Shown in pieces: positions 10,089-20,579 of a stretch of 64,000 nucleotides of DNA. Both the position numbers and the translations under genes were made by a program. Positions within the stretch are counted from its first letter, which is position 1, and every line of letters begins with the position of its first letter. The notes beneath the pieces are model-generated. The model had not been told where the DNA came from, did not search any database, and was given only the letters and a program-made list of their open reading frames with translations. Source of the DNA: Emiliania huxleyi CCMP1516 (Eukaryota > Haptophyta > Isochrysidales > Noelaerhabdaceae); contig NW_005198966.1 in NCBI RefSeq assembly GCF_000372725.1, positions 1,355,338-1,419,337 on the forward strand, written 5' to 3'.

Positions 10089-11570
10089 ATGGCCGACTGT
10101 TCCGCAGCGCACGACACGGAACGGCCGTGCACGACCGGCGAAGAGGGCTCGCGCGAGGAGGCGCGCCTCCGCTGCTGCTACCTGCTCCGCTCCCTCAGCC
10201 CCTCCGCCCGCGGCCGCACATACATCGGCTTCACCGTCGACCCACAGCGGCGGCTGCGCCAGCACAACGGCGAGGTCAAGGGCGGTGCGCGCAAGACCTC
10301 ACGGCAGAGGCCGTGGGAGATGCTAGGGTTTGTGCACGGCTTCAGCGACAACGTGTCGGCGCTGCAGTTCGAGTGGGCGTGGCAGCACCCCACCGTCTCG
10401 CTCGCCGTGCGGGAGCACGTGGCGGATCTCGGGCTGCGACGCCGCTCGTACTCCGCCGCCAAGCTGCTGCAGGTGCTCGCCGTGATGGTCCGCCTCGAGG
10501 AGTGGTCCTCTCACCCGCTCGGCATCCACCTGCTGCGCGGCGAGTGGGCGCCTCGCCCTGGAGCGCCGCTGGGAGGAGGGCCGCCGCCGCCGCCATCCTC
10601 CGACTACGACGCGCTCGAGCGGCGGCTGCAGCGCGAAGGGCGCGCAGCCGCGGGCCTCACCAGAGGCTGCCCGTGGACGGCGGGGCTCGAGCCGCCGCGG
10701 CGCGGCGCCCGGCGGCGGCGAGCCGAAGGCGCTGCTCGGGCTGGAGGCGCCGCGCGGCCGGCGGCTGCTCCGTCGGAGCCGTCGGAGGGACGGGGCGCGA
10801 ATACTGCCCCCGCGGAGGCGGACGGCGCGGGAGGAGCGAGGAGGAGGAGGCAGGGGACGAGGGCGGTCGCCCGTGACGACGACGACGACGACGACGACGA
10901 GGAGTGGGAGGTCGGGGAGGGGAGGTCCGAGGAGGGGCTTGAGGAGTGGGTTGCCGCCTCGAGGTGGCTGCTGGCAGCGGGCGGCGGGCGGGACGACGAC
11001 GCGATCTGGCTCTCCTCGAGCGCCTCCGCGGCGGGGAGCGGGCTCGAGGGCGGCTTTGAGACGGGCGAGTCGTCCGGCGGCGAGGAGGCGGCGGGCAGAG
11101 GGGAGGAGGCGGGCGGCGGAGCCGGGGCGGAGGCCTCGCTCGCTCCTCCGCCCCCTCCCCCTCCTCTCCCTACCGCTCTCTCTGCCGCGTGCGCCACCAG
11201 CGACTCCGAGGCTACCATCGCGGACTCGGACTCGGAAGCTGACTCGGAGGCGACGATTGCAGACGCCCCCTCGGAGGACGAGCCGGAGGCGGGCGCCGAT
11301 GAGGGCTCCGCTCACGGCCTGGTCTTGCCTCCCCTGCGGCGGCTCTCCATCGACGGGGCGTCGCCACCGTCTCACGTGGCTCGATCGAAACGGCTCTCCG
11401 CGCCCTACCCTATGGCGGTGAGCAGCGACGAGGACGAGAACGCGGGGCGCAACGGCCGACCAAGCACGCCGCCGCTCGGGGAGAGGGTCCGGCGGCGTGC
11501 CTCCTCCAACGGGCGCCGCGTGCGCCGGGCCGGAGAAGTCTCTTGCCTTGATAGCGACGCGCCGTCGTGA
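10089..11570 (+). CDS. SLX1: GIY-YIG structure-specific endonuclease, SLX1-like
   Basis: 493 codons from ATG 10089; the frame is open further upstream only through retroposon sequence. Residues about 27-130 form a GIY-YIG domain very like SLX1: [29 protein letters not shown] with the catalytic-type Arg and His, the SLX1 signature [14 protein letters not shown], and FEWAWQHP carrying the expected metal-binding Glu. In other organisms SLX1 cuts branched DNA with SLX4. The family's C-terminal RING/PHD-like zinc domain is not visible; instead the last 330 residues are low-complexity, rich in Gly, Ser, Arg and Asp/Glu (an eight-Asp run near 10875). Either the zinc domain is truly lost or it lies in exons I cannot define. 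The identity of the nuclease domain is firm. Confidence 0.85.
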   Translation: MADCSAAHDTERPCTTGEEGSREEARLRCCYLLRSLSPSARGRTYIGFTVDPQRRLRQHNGEVKGGARKTSRQRPWEMLGFVHGFSDNVSALQFEWAWQHPTVSLAVREHVADLGLRRRSYSAAKLLQVLAVMVRLEEWSSHPLGIHLLRGEWAPRPGAPLGGGPPPPPSSDYDALERRLQREGRAAAGLTRGCPWTAGLEPPRRGARRRRAEGAARAGGAARPAAAPSEPSEGRGANTAPAEADGAGGARRRRQGTRAVARDDDDDDDDEEWEVGEGRSEEGLEEWVAASRWLLAAGGGRDDDAIWLSSSASAAGSGLEGGFETGESSGGEEAAGRGEEAGGGAGAEASLAPPPPPPPLPTALSAACATSDSEATIADSDSEADSEATIADAPSEDEPEAGADEGSAHGLVLPPLRRLSIDGASPPSHVARSKRLSAPYPMAVSSDEDENAGRNGRPSTPPLGERVRRRASSNGRRVRRAGEVSCLDSDAPS

Positions 11571-12028
11571 GCGGGACAGCGGGACGATCGAATTCCCGGA
11601 TCCGCGCGCCGGTTGCGGCTTGCGCCATGATGCGCGTCCCTTTTGTGTGTGCGGCGTGCGCGGGGAATACAGTCGCAGTATATGTGTCCCAGCGCCGCGT
11701 GAGACGACCCAGACGTGTTGCGCGTGTTGCGTGTAGTAAGCTACCGAGATATACTGCACATCGTGTGGCATCTCCCACAGGAGCGCTCAACGGACACAAG
11801 ATCAAGAAACGGTGGTTATTGCGGCGCACAGCGAGAATGGCATACCGCTCTCGTCCCGAAGAATATCCCCCCCGTTCGCGACGATCGGGGTTGGTCCGCT
11901 GTGCGGGCTCCGCTGACGTTGCGGATATGCGGTGCCGCCTACGACGACCGCGCATCCAACGCGCAGACCTCTCAGCGCAGCACAAGCTCAAGGCGACTCA
12001 CAAACGGTACGCCAGCAGAGCGCTCAGC
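11571..12028. other. Convergent intergenic gap, no gene seen
   Basis: This separates the convergent SLX1-type gene and the kinase gene. No feature beyond short frames is supported; it probably holds both 3' untranslated regions. Confidence 0.5.
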
Positions 12029-14759
12029 TCAGGCTGCGGCGCCCGGCCTGAGGCTATCGAACTCGACTTTGAGCGCGGCCTCGCGCTGCATCGCCTCGGT
12101 GTAGAGGGTCGTCACCGCCGACAGCTTGGCCTGCATCTTGACCGCGGCGCCGTGCTGCGCCTCGCGCTCCCCCTCCGCCTGCTGCGCACGCTCGAGCGCC
12201 GCGTCCAGCTCCGCCTGCGGTAAGGATCACGGACGTGTCGCGGACGTGTCATGGACGTGTCGTGGCTCGAGCGCCGCGTCCGCTCCGCCTGCAGCCGCTT
12301 CTGCTCCGAAGAGCGCGCGGGCGTGTCGGGCGCCTGCCGCACGGGCGACGGCGCGCCCATGGCGGCCGCCTTGAGCTCCTCTATCTCCGCGGCCTGCTCG
12401 TCCAGCGCCGCCTCCTGGCTGTCTATCTTCTCCTGCAGCTTGGCGATCAGGTCGTCCTTCTCGCGCAGCAGCGCCAGCGTCTCGAGCGCCTCATTCTGCT
12501 CGCCGCCCTGCCGGTAGTACGCGCCCGCCTCGGTGGCGAGCCTCGTCATCTCCGCCTCTCGGCTCTCCGTGCGCGGAGTCTCCGAGCTCGACGCCGTCTC
12601 GGCCTAGAAGGTTCCTAGAAGGTTCCTAGAAGGTTCCTAGAGTCTCCGAGCTCGACGCCGTCTCGGCCTCGACTGCCACAAGCGGCGGCGGAGGAGGCGG
12701 CGGCGGCGCAGAGGTCGACACCGTGACCGAAGCCTCCGCGACGGCGGGCAGCGGCGGCGCGGCCGCGTCGGCCGCGCCGCTGCGCCCCGAGGACGCGGCC
12801 TTCTTCTTCGCGATGTCGGCGAGGATGGCGGCCATCTCGGGCGGAACATTCTCCATCTCGAACGTGCCGTCCGCCGACACCTTGACGCCTCCGAGCTGCT
12901 GCATGTCGGTGGGCGGCGAGATCTCCATCGCGTACCTACGGGGGGGCGGCCAGAAGGTGCGGGGGAGGCTCCTCCGGCATGTCTGCGCGCGGCGAGGTCT
13001 CCATCGCGCGCCAGTACTGCTGCTCCTTCGACATGCCGGGCGGCTTCCGCTTTGCGAGCTGCGACGAAGAGGCGCCCTTGCGGCGCGCAAACATCTGCAT
13101 CACGGCGCCCATCGCGCCGCCGCCCTCGCCGTCGGCGTCCACCCTGATCGCCGCCTTGGTCTTGTACTTTGGAAGCAGCTCCTCGTACTGCGCGATGGCG
13201 GCCGCCGCCCAAGGGTGCTGCCGCACGCCCGCGATGTCGATCCGCTTGCTGACGTCGACGGTGAGCAGCTGAGAGATGAGGTCCTTGGCGTCGGCGGAGA
13301 CGTGCCGCCACCGCTCGTCCGGCTGGAAGGCGAACCGCCCCTTGACGACCTGCCGCAGCAGCGCGTCCACCTGCTTTGCGCGGAACGGCATCGTCTTGGA
13401 GAGCATCACCTGGCGGAAGAGGCGGCCTCGCGTCAGAGGGAGGAGGGAGGGCACTGGAGGGTGGTGCGGACCGCCGCCCGGAGCTGCGGGGCGGCCCGCA
13501 CATAGAGTAGCACGCCCATCGACCACAGGTCGCACCCCTTGCCATATGGCTCGTCCGTCGGGTTGACCTCCCCGAAGCCCGTCACAACCTCGGGCGCGAC
13601 GTACTGCGGCGTCCCGACCAGGCCGGTGAGCATCTGGTCGGGCGTGCAGGTGCAGGCGCCGCCGAAGTCGATGCACTTGATCTGCGGCGACCCCTTGGCG
13701 CTGAAGACCAGGTTCTCCGCCTGTCGTCCCGCGGGGAGGAGAGCTGAGCCTGCCACGGGGACGGCCAGCCGGGCGGCGGGGCCAGGGAGGGTACCGCACC
13801 TTGAGGTCGCGGTGCACCACGTTCCTCTCGTGCATGTACTCGACTGCGAGCGCAACCTGCGGATGCGACGGGCGGCGGCCACTCCCTCTCTGGCCGAGCA
13901 GCGGCTGGCAGCGGCAGGAGGTGGCGGTGTCGGTGTCGGTGGTGGCGGTGGTGGCGGCGGAGGCGGCGGTGGTGGCGGTGGTTGCGGCGGAGGCGGCGGT
14001 GGTGGTGGTGGCGGCGGCGGTGGTGGTGGCGGCCCGCGGCGCCTGCGCAAAGTAGACCTGCGCATCGACCTCCTTGAAGGGGCCCTTTGCGAGCAAGGCG
14101 TCGAAGAGCTCTCCGCCGCTGAGGCACTCCTGACCCCACAGGGCGGCGGGGAGGGCTCAGGGGAGCCGCTCGTCGAGAGAGAGTGCTCGCCTCGACTGGA
14201 TTCCGAGGGCGGAGGGGCCGGCGAGCGGGGCTGGAGCGGAGAGGTGCGGCGGGCCTGCACGATGTAGACCGAGTTTGCGTCGTGCACCACCTCTCGTATG
14301 CCGACGATGTGAGGGTGGTCGAGCTGCCGCAGCAACAGGATCTCCATCCGGAGCGCATCAAAGAGCTCGTCGTCCTCGAGCTCCTTGATCTCGATCACCT
14401 TGATGGCGACCTGCCGGCGAGACGGCGCGCTGACTCACGCGAGCCGCTGCCGCGGGCGGCGTGCGAAGCGGACGCGCCTTCATGTGGTTCCTCTTGTGCG
14501 TCGCCTTGTAGACCGTCGCCTGCGCGCCGGCGCCAAGCTCCTCCTGGATCTTGTACCGCTGCGATATATCCTTGAGTGTGCTGTCCACAATGGAGGCCAC
14601 GCGCTGCTCGAGATCCCACTGAAGGCGGGACGGGGAGGGCGGGCCGTCGGCAGGCGCAGCCAAGCAGCGTTGACGGTGGGTGGGTGAATGTCCATCGGCG
14701 GTCGCAAAGCTGGCTGCATGAGGTGCAGGAGTAGACTGGGGATAGGCGCGAGTAGGCAA
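12029..14759 (-). CDS. CAMK-like Ser/Thr protein kinase with C-terminal coiled coil, nine exons
   Basis: Exons, 5' to 3' on the minus strand: 14759-14478 (an upstream intron ending at 14619 is possible), 14410-14255, 14129-14043, 13856-13800, 13720-13502, 13409-13012, 12935-12668, 12603-12289, 12214-12029. All joins keep frame, giving about 650 residues. Kinase motifs appear in order: glycine loop GAGAQATVY, VAIKVIE with the ATP lysine, HRDLKAENLVF, a DFG triplet inside CIDFGGACT, APEVV, and KGCDLWSMGVLLY; the domain ends at HPWAA. After it come a short acidic/proline linker and a coiled coil (AALDEQAAEIEELKAAA; AELDAALERAQQAEGERE). Substrate unknown. Six of eight introns start with GC, and three are bounded by direct repeats of exon sequence. 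The N-terminus is the least certain part. Confidence 0.85.
12190..12292. repeat. Intron 12288-12215 with 3 x 11-bp array inside a 28-29 bp duplication
   Basis: The sequence GCTCGAGCGCCGCGTCC(A)GC and following bases occurs at 12190-12218 and 12265-12292. Between the copies lie three 11-bp units containing GGACGTGTC. On the minus strand the intron runs from GC at 12288 to AG at 12215, exactly bridging the duplicated exon segment. Confidence 0.8.
12576..12669. repeat. Intron 12667-12604 with 3 x 11-bp array inside a 30-bp duplication
   Basis: A 30-bp segment beginning GAGTCTCCGAGCTCGACGCC is perfectly repeated at 12576-12605 and 12640-12669, separated by three copies of AGAAGGTTCCT. The deduced 64-base intron starts GC and ends AG at the duplicate edges and restores the kinase frame. 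Confidence 0.8.
13925..14035. repeat. GGTGGC-type triplet repeat in a kinase intron
   Basis: A run of GGTGGCGGT-like triplets lies inside the kinase intron 14042-13857. It accounts for poly-His and poly-Pro frames there. Confidence 0.8.
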
Positions 14760-16520
14760 ACGGCCCTCTAGTACGCTTGCAGCGCGCCTGGCTCCAGTCG
14801 GCGACCGCCATCGGACGCGAGCGCTCGGAAAGTGGAAGGGATGGCGGCCGTCTCTCGCCGACGCGACGCAGTTTTTTTTTGTGGCCCATGGCCTTTTTGT
14901 ATCGGTCGCTGAGTGGACACTACCTCTAGACCATCATCTACTCTGCTGACTTCGGCCGTCGGCCGCTCGGTGGTCGAGTGGCTTCCGGATCGAATCGGCA
15001 GCTTTGACCCTTATAATTTTTTCCACACCTGAGCGGGCCCAATTTTGCTCAGCGCTTGGTGTGCGTCCGTTTTTCGTCACGGGTCTGATCGCAGTGCTCA
15101 AACTTTACCGGTATGAGACCGGTATTCGGTAACTAACTGCACTCCAAGTGCTCCAAGCCACCTTGGTCCAAGGAGCAAGGTGATATTTTGATTAGTTTTG
15201 GAGTGGTATGGTATAGTGGTATGCGAAAGTGGTATGCGGGGTTTTGATTAGTTAGTGTAGCGGCTGTCGGTGTGGTCCCGGGGGCAAAACCATGCAAAAG
15301 TGCGGGTATTACCCGGGTCCCGGGTATTTTGCCGATTTTGCCGATTTTGCCACCAAGAAGTAACATAAATAAAAATCTCTCTCTCTCCTCCAAGAAGGCA
15401 CTCTCCGACGCGCTTTGATTTAATAATTTGATTTCCGTGAGGCAACTGGTATCCCGTACCACTTTTTGATTAGTGCAGGCATAGGGTTTGATTAGCCAAC
15501 GCCAGGCTTCAACCCAATGGACCTAGTGTGGCGTCGAGGCCCGCACTGTCTGGACATGCGGGCCGCGGCTGACAGAACGGCGGGCTAGGCATTGAGAGCC
15601 CAGGAGTTTTAATTGGTAAACCCTAATTCGCCCGCCGCTTTATAGGATCCGCAGATGATCTCTGATGGGGGGGCGTACCAGCTGGCATCCATCATGGAGC
15701 ACTTTGGATTTCGCTCTTCTCCACCATCTGTCTAGGGTTGATTCCGCATTATGGACGGGACCCCTCGATCGCCCCCCTCGATCGCCTCGCCCTCCCTCAC
15801 TCGTGTGTTCATCGGAAGGGGGGGGGGGGGGTCATAACAAACACCGTACCAGGATCGAGGTGCACGCCGGCCCGCCGAGGGCCGAGGCGGTGCCGTCCCC
15901 CCTCTCCATCATCTCACTGGGAGACGTCGGAGGCGGTGGCGTGTGACCGCCGCGTCGTGCTAAAAAAGGATCTTGTTTTACGATCACCACGATCAGGATG
16001 GGCCGAACAGGTTCCTCAGCTCCTCAGTTCCTCACTCGGTTGAGCTTCAGAGACCTCTGGCCTCTCTCCCCCCCTCACCTTCGGCTCATGTGGACTCGAA
16101 CCACCGCCGGGATGGAAGCCGTTCCATCTGAGACTGAGACAATTCCACCTCGGAGAGATGCTGTCGGATGCTCACTTATTAGCCCGACCGGCCGACGCCG
16201 TGTGTGTTTTGCGGGGCGAGCGCGAGCGGGGGGCGTCGGCGAGCCGGAGCGCCGGAAGAAGGGGGTTCGGATGGCTGCGGGCACTTGAGCCCTGGCCCTG
16301 CAGGGGAGCGCAGTAAAGAGACAAGAGAGCATTCGAGTACTGTAGTATACTGACGAAACAATAAAAACTGACACCCTGGGGAGGACAGGCGCCTCTTACG
16401 TCGCCTCTCCTTGCTTCCACTGCCAGTGCGCACTGCACCACAATTTGCATCCGGCTCACGTACGTCATACCTCCCAGCATGTGCCTCCCCCCCAGCCTCG
16501 CGCCGTACATATGCACATGC
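14760..16520. other. Intergenic region with AT-richer TGATTAGT segment and dispersed repeats
   Basis: No supported gene. The kinase promoter should lie in 14760-15000. At 15140-15160 there is an inverted copy of the CTTGGAGCACTTGGAGTGCA motif. From 15180 to 15480 the DNA is unusually AT-rich with repeated TTTTGATTAGT and TGGTATG words. At 15724-15790 an inverted copy of the GACGATCGAGGGGTCCC / GGAATCGACCCT repeat occurs; its other copies are near 41745 and 50396. A 15-G run is at about 15820. Confidence 0.5.
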
Positions 16521-17438
16521 TCACTCCACGGAGAACGGGACGCGCACCTGCACATTCCTCCTCAGCGGCATGGCGTTGGGTGGGAGCCCGTCCATTCTGA
16601 TGGTCATTGAGCCGCGCGTCGGCGAATGGATTGCCACGCTGCAGCCGGTGCGGGACCACCCGTGAGCGATGCCACCCTGCTGCTCGGCAGAGCCGTTTGT
16701 GAGGATGGCGTTCGTCACAAAGCCGCACGCCAGCACGAGATGTCCTCGCCTCGGGTCGTTCATGACACTTTGGCACGCCTCGCAGTTGCGTGGGGCATCG
16801 CCTTGCATCCACGCGACTTTCGTGGTGTTTTCCGGGTCCGCGCCCTTTGTGCGGAGCAGGACAAACCCCAGTGGGAGGACGCTGAGCGGAAACTCGACGG
16901 CCTTTGCAGCAATGCTCTGGACAGAGTAGTGGAGCAGGCTGCATTTGATGAACCATGAGCACGCGAGCAGCATTTCCGTCCTCACGCCCTCCGGCAGGTA
17001 GTCGTCACCTGCTCTCAGCGCGGCATCGAGCTCGTGCCAGCCTGCCGATTGGCTTCGCGACGCGACCTTGATGCGCTCGAGCAGGCTGCTCACCGGAGCG
17101 CCCATCGACAGCAGCGCTGGGACGTCGAAGCGATCAGCGAGGAATGCGGGTGTGCAGACGCGTCGAACGGAGAGCCGCCAAGAGTCGCATGCCGCCTGAG
17201 CGGACTTGAGTGCCGGCAGGTCCAGGTGCGACACGATGGCGTCGAGAAGCTCGTCTGGAAAGTCGGTGTTGAGAACCTCCTTCTGAGAGTCAGCGGCGGG
17301 CTCTCGGCCAGCCGCGGTTGCGAGAAGCTTCAGCCCTAGTCGCCGTTTGACGAATCGCGCGGTCGCTACTCGTCCACCGAGCAGCCACCAGACCGGCACC
17401 AGGAGCAGGAGTGCCTGCAGCAGATAGCCAGCATTCAT
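16521..17438 (-). CDS. Membrane-anchored F-box-like protein
   Basis: About 305 codons without introns from ATG 17438 (another in-frame ATG is at 17456). Residues 4-25 are a hydrophobic anchor (LLQALLLLVPVWWLLGG). Around residue 60 an F-box-like motif reads FPDELLDAIVSHLDLPALKS, the right length and hydrophobic spacing for SKP1 binding. The rest has scattered Cys and Trp and no repeats that I recognise as a substrate-binding domain. An F-box behind an N-terminal anchor suggests a ubiquitin-ligase adaptor at a membrane, which is inference. Its start lies almost on top of the start of the plus-strand GH3 gene, so the two share a very compact divergent promoter or one 5' end is misplaced. Confidence 0.65.
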   Translation of the reverse strand: MNAGYLLQALLLLVPVWWLLGGRVATARFVKRRLGLKLLATAAGREPAADSQKEVLNTDFPDELLDAIVSHLDLPALKSAQAACDSWRLSVRRVCTPAFLADRFDVPALLSMGAPVSSLLERIKVASRSQSAGWHELDAALRAGDDYLPEGVRTEMLLACSWFIKCSLLHYSVQSIAAKAVEFPLSVLPLGFVLLRTKGADPENTTKVAWMQGDAPRNCEACQSVMNDPRRGHLVLACGFVTNAILTNGSAEQQGGIAHGWSRTGCSVAIHSPTRGSMTIRMDGLPPNAMPLRRNVQVRVPFSVE

Positions 17439-17448
17439 TGCAGGGCGC

Positions 17449-20205
17449 TTGGACACTCCGCGAGAGCCAAGCCCGCCTTGCCGCCGCCGCCGCCGCCCTC
17501 ACCGCCTCCCACGCCGCCGCCTCCGCGCACATCCCATGTTCCTCGCGCTCGGCGCCTGCTCGCAGCCCGGCCTGAAGGCCTGCGGCGCGGGCTTCGACCA
17601 CTTTCCATTTTGCAACCACTCCCTGCCGCTCGATCAACGCGTCTGGGACTTGGTCAGCCGGATCGACGACAGCGTCAAGCCCAACCTCCTCACCGCGCGC
17701 GGCCACCGCATGCACACCGGCGGCCGGCAGGCGCTGCCGAAGCTGGGCGTGCCCTCCTACTACTGGGGCTCAAACTGCCTCCACTCGTCCATGTTTGCCA
17801 ACTGCACGACCGACGGGCGGTGCAGCCAGTCGTTTCCCTCCAACACGGCATGGGCGGCCACCTTTGATCGGCGGCTCATGCGGCAGATGGCCGCGGTGGT
17901 GGGGCGTGAGACCCGGGCGGGCTGGAACTTGGGTTCCTGGCTCGATGACGGCCTCAATGGTGCTGGCCTCGACTGCTGGGGTCCCGTGCTAAACATGAAC
18001 CGCGACCCGCGGTGGGGCAGGAACGGCGAGGGCGGCGCCGAGGACCCGTACCTGATGGGCCAGCTTGGGACGGCGTGGACGCGCGGGCTGCAGCAGGGCG
18101 ACCCGGAGATTGCGCGCGAGGCCGCGAGCCAGTACACGCTGGTGGCCGTCACGCTCAAGCACTTCGACGCCAACTCACTCGAGGACAGCGATGGCTTCAC
18201 GCGGCACACCGTCGACGTGAACGTCAGCCGGCAGCTGCTGACCGACTACTACTGGCCGGCCTTCCGCGCCCCGATCCGCGAGGCGGGCGCCCTTGGCGTG
18301 ATGTGCAGCTACAACGCCGTCAACGGCCTGCCCGCCTGCGCGTCGCCCGTGATGAAGGCTGCGCGCGAGGCGTGGGGCTTCCAAGGGTACGTCACCTCGG
18401 ACACCGACTCGGTCGCGGACGTGTGGAGGGCGCACCGCTACAAGCGCACCGCGGAGGAGGCGAGCTGCGTCGCACTCCGCGAGGGAGGCACTGACGTGGA
18501 CTCGGGGAACACTTACTACCACTCCCTGCTGAGCGGCGTCCGCTCCGGGCGCTGCTCCATCTCGGACGTCGACCGGGCGCTCTTCAACACCTTCCGGGTC
18601 CGCTTCAAGCTCGGCCTCTTCGACCCAAAGGCAGGCAACCCGTACTGGCAGCTCGGCGAGGCGGACATCGGCACCGCCGCGTCGCGAGCGCTCAACCGAC
18701 ACGCGGCCGCCGCCTCGCTCGTCCTGCTTCAGAACCCGACCTCTCGGCGCGGCGGCGGGCCCATCCTGCCGCTCGCTCCGGGCAAGCGGATCGCCGTCCT
18801 CGGGCCGCACGCCAACGCGACCCGCGCCCTCATCCAGGTCTTGCCCTGCACCTCGGCGACATCTCGGCCGCATCTCGGCTACACCTCAGCAGACAGGTTC
18901 CCCGTCCCACGGCTGTATCTCGACCGTGCCTCACCCACGGGTGGACACACCACAGGTGGACACGGGCAAGGTCTGCGCCAGCGGAGGCTTCGAGTGCGTC
19001 ACCTCGCCGCTCGCGGCCCTCGCGGACCGCAACCCCGACGCGGGTACGGCGTACGCCGAGGGCTGCGACGTGATCCTCATGGGGCGCCAGGGCTTCTCGG
19101 CGGCGCTCGCTGCGGCGGAGGCGGCCGAGGTGGTTGTGCTCGGGCTGGGCGGCACCTCGTGCGGCTCGTGGGGCGCGGGGCGCTGGGGGAAGCGCGACAA
19201 TGCGCCCCGCCACTTGCACTGCCGCCCCGCCAACGCGACCAACGGCATGCAGTGGGCCGAAGGCGAGGCGCACGACCGCACCTCCATCGACTTGCCAGGC
19301 GAGCAGCATGCACTCGCGGCGGCGGTGCTCGCGCTCAACAAGCCGACGGTCCTCTTCCTGCTCAACGGAGGCATGGTGTCCGTGGCGGAGGAGCTCCGCC
19401 ACGCGATCAACCCGCCGGCGGTCGTCGAGGCCTTTTACCCGGGAGCAGAGGGCGGCGAGGCCCTCGCGGACGCGCTCTTCGGGCGCACCAACCGCTGGGG
19501 GAAGATGCCGTACTCGGTCTACACCGCGGACTGGGCAAAGACAAACTCGATGCTCGACCACGACGTCCAGCACGGGCTGGGCCGCACGTACCGCTACTAC
19601 AGGGGGAGCGTCCCGCTCGTCACCCCGTTCGGGCACGGCCTCTCCTACACCACCTTTGAGCTCGCGATCGGGGAGCCGCGCGGCGGCTGGACCCTCTCCA
19701 CCGCCTCGGCCACCGCGCTGCACGTGAGCGTCGTGCTCACGAACGTCGGCCCTCGCGAGGGGGACGAGGTGCGGGCGGGCGCATGGCTAGCGCCGCGGCC
19801 TCCCCTCACCGCCTATACCCTCCGCCGCCTCAGGTGGTGCAGGCGTACTTTGCGCCGCTGTCGCTCGCCGCGCCCGGCGTGCCCAACCACCCGATCAAGG
19901 CGCTCTGGGGCTTCGAGCGCGTGAGCGACCTCGGCAGCGGCGAGTCGGCCACGGTGACCTTCTCGCTCGGCGCGCGCGACCTCCAGCTCAGCGACCTGAA
20001 CGGAGACCTCGTGCTCGCGCCCGGCAAGTACAACGTCACCTTCGAGAACGGCGCGGGAGCCGTCGCGGCACGCACCGTGACGCTCACGGGAGAGAGGGTC
20101 GTCGCGGAGCCCTTCCCGCAGCCCGCGGCTCCTGCGCCACAGGCCCGTCGGGCGCCCGCGGCCTCGGGCGCGACTAGCGGAACTAGCGCACAGCGGCGGG
20201 AATGA
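17449..20205 (+). CDS. Glycoside hydrolase family 3 (beta-glucosidase/beta-xylosidase type), three exons
   Basis: Exons 17449-18837, 18956-19768 and 19834-20205 join in frame to about 857 residues; the start may instead be ATG 17536. The N-terminal barrel has GLDCWGPVLNMNRDPRWGRN, KHFDANSLED and GVMCSYNAVNGLPACAS, and the nucleophile Asp in GYVTSDTDSV. The second domain begins around IAVLGPHANATRALI, and exon 3 carries a fibronectin-III-like tail (LQLSDLNGDLVLAPGKYNV). The overall order matches plant and fungal GH3 beta-xylosidases/glucosidases, which release terminal sugars outside the cell or in lytic compartments. No clear signal peptide is visible with either start. Intron 1 (GT-AG, 118 bases) contains an 11-bp tandem array. 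Confidence 0.9.
18838..18955 (+). repeat. GH3 intron 1 carrying a 4 x 11-bp array
   Basis: From 18850 to 18893 four 11-bp units related to ATCTCGGCTAC follow each other directly. The intron starts GTCTTG and ends CCACAG, and its removal restores the GH3 frame. Confidence 0.75.
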
Positions 20206-20579
20206 GACACGTCGCCCCATCTTTATTTACACTTCGTCACAAATCTGTCGAGTACTCGAGTAAAAAGATGAATAAAAACTCGGGTCTGACGTCTCTCCAG
20301 ACGCCCGAGAGTTTGAGGTTTTGACTGTTTAGTGTTTTAAATTGCACGTCGAGCGAGACGAGACAGGCGGAGCGACCGAGAGAGACGGACGTCCCCGCAG
20401 TGCGCGCACAGACGAGACTGCTCGCGAGCTGATTTTCTAGATAAACGTACCGTGCTCTCAAGGAGAAAAAGCAGAATACCCACGAGAAACACACACATGC
20501 CGACAATTCCAAAACACACAGCGGGAGCGCGAGGCCCTGATATCTACATCGCGATGGATCGCGCACAGAATGAGCTGAG
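20206..20579. other. Convergent 3' flank, no gene seen
   Basis: This lies between the stop of the GH3 gene and the stop of the minus-strand TPR gene. It is AT-richer than its surroundings and probably holds both polyadenylation regions. Confidence 0.5.

Noticed and set aside
12626-12668. Poly-Pro stretch as the kinase C-terminus
   Set aside because: The frame that stops here reads into the 11-bp array. Splicing the 64-base GC-AG intron continues smoothly into a coiled coil, so the stop is intronic.
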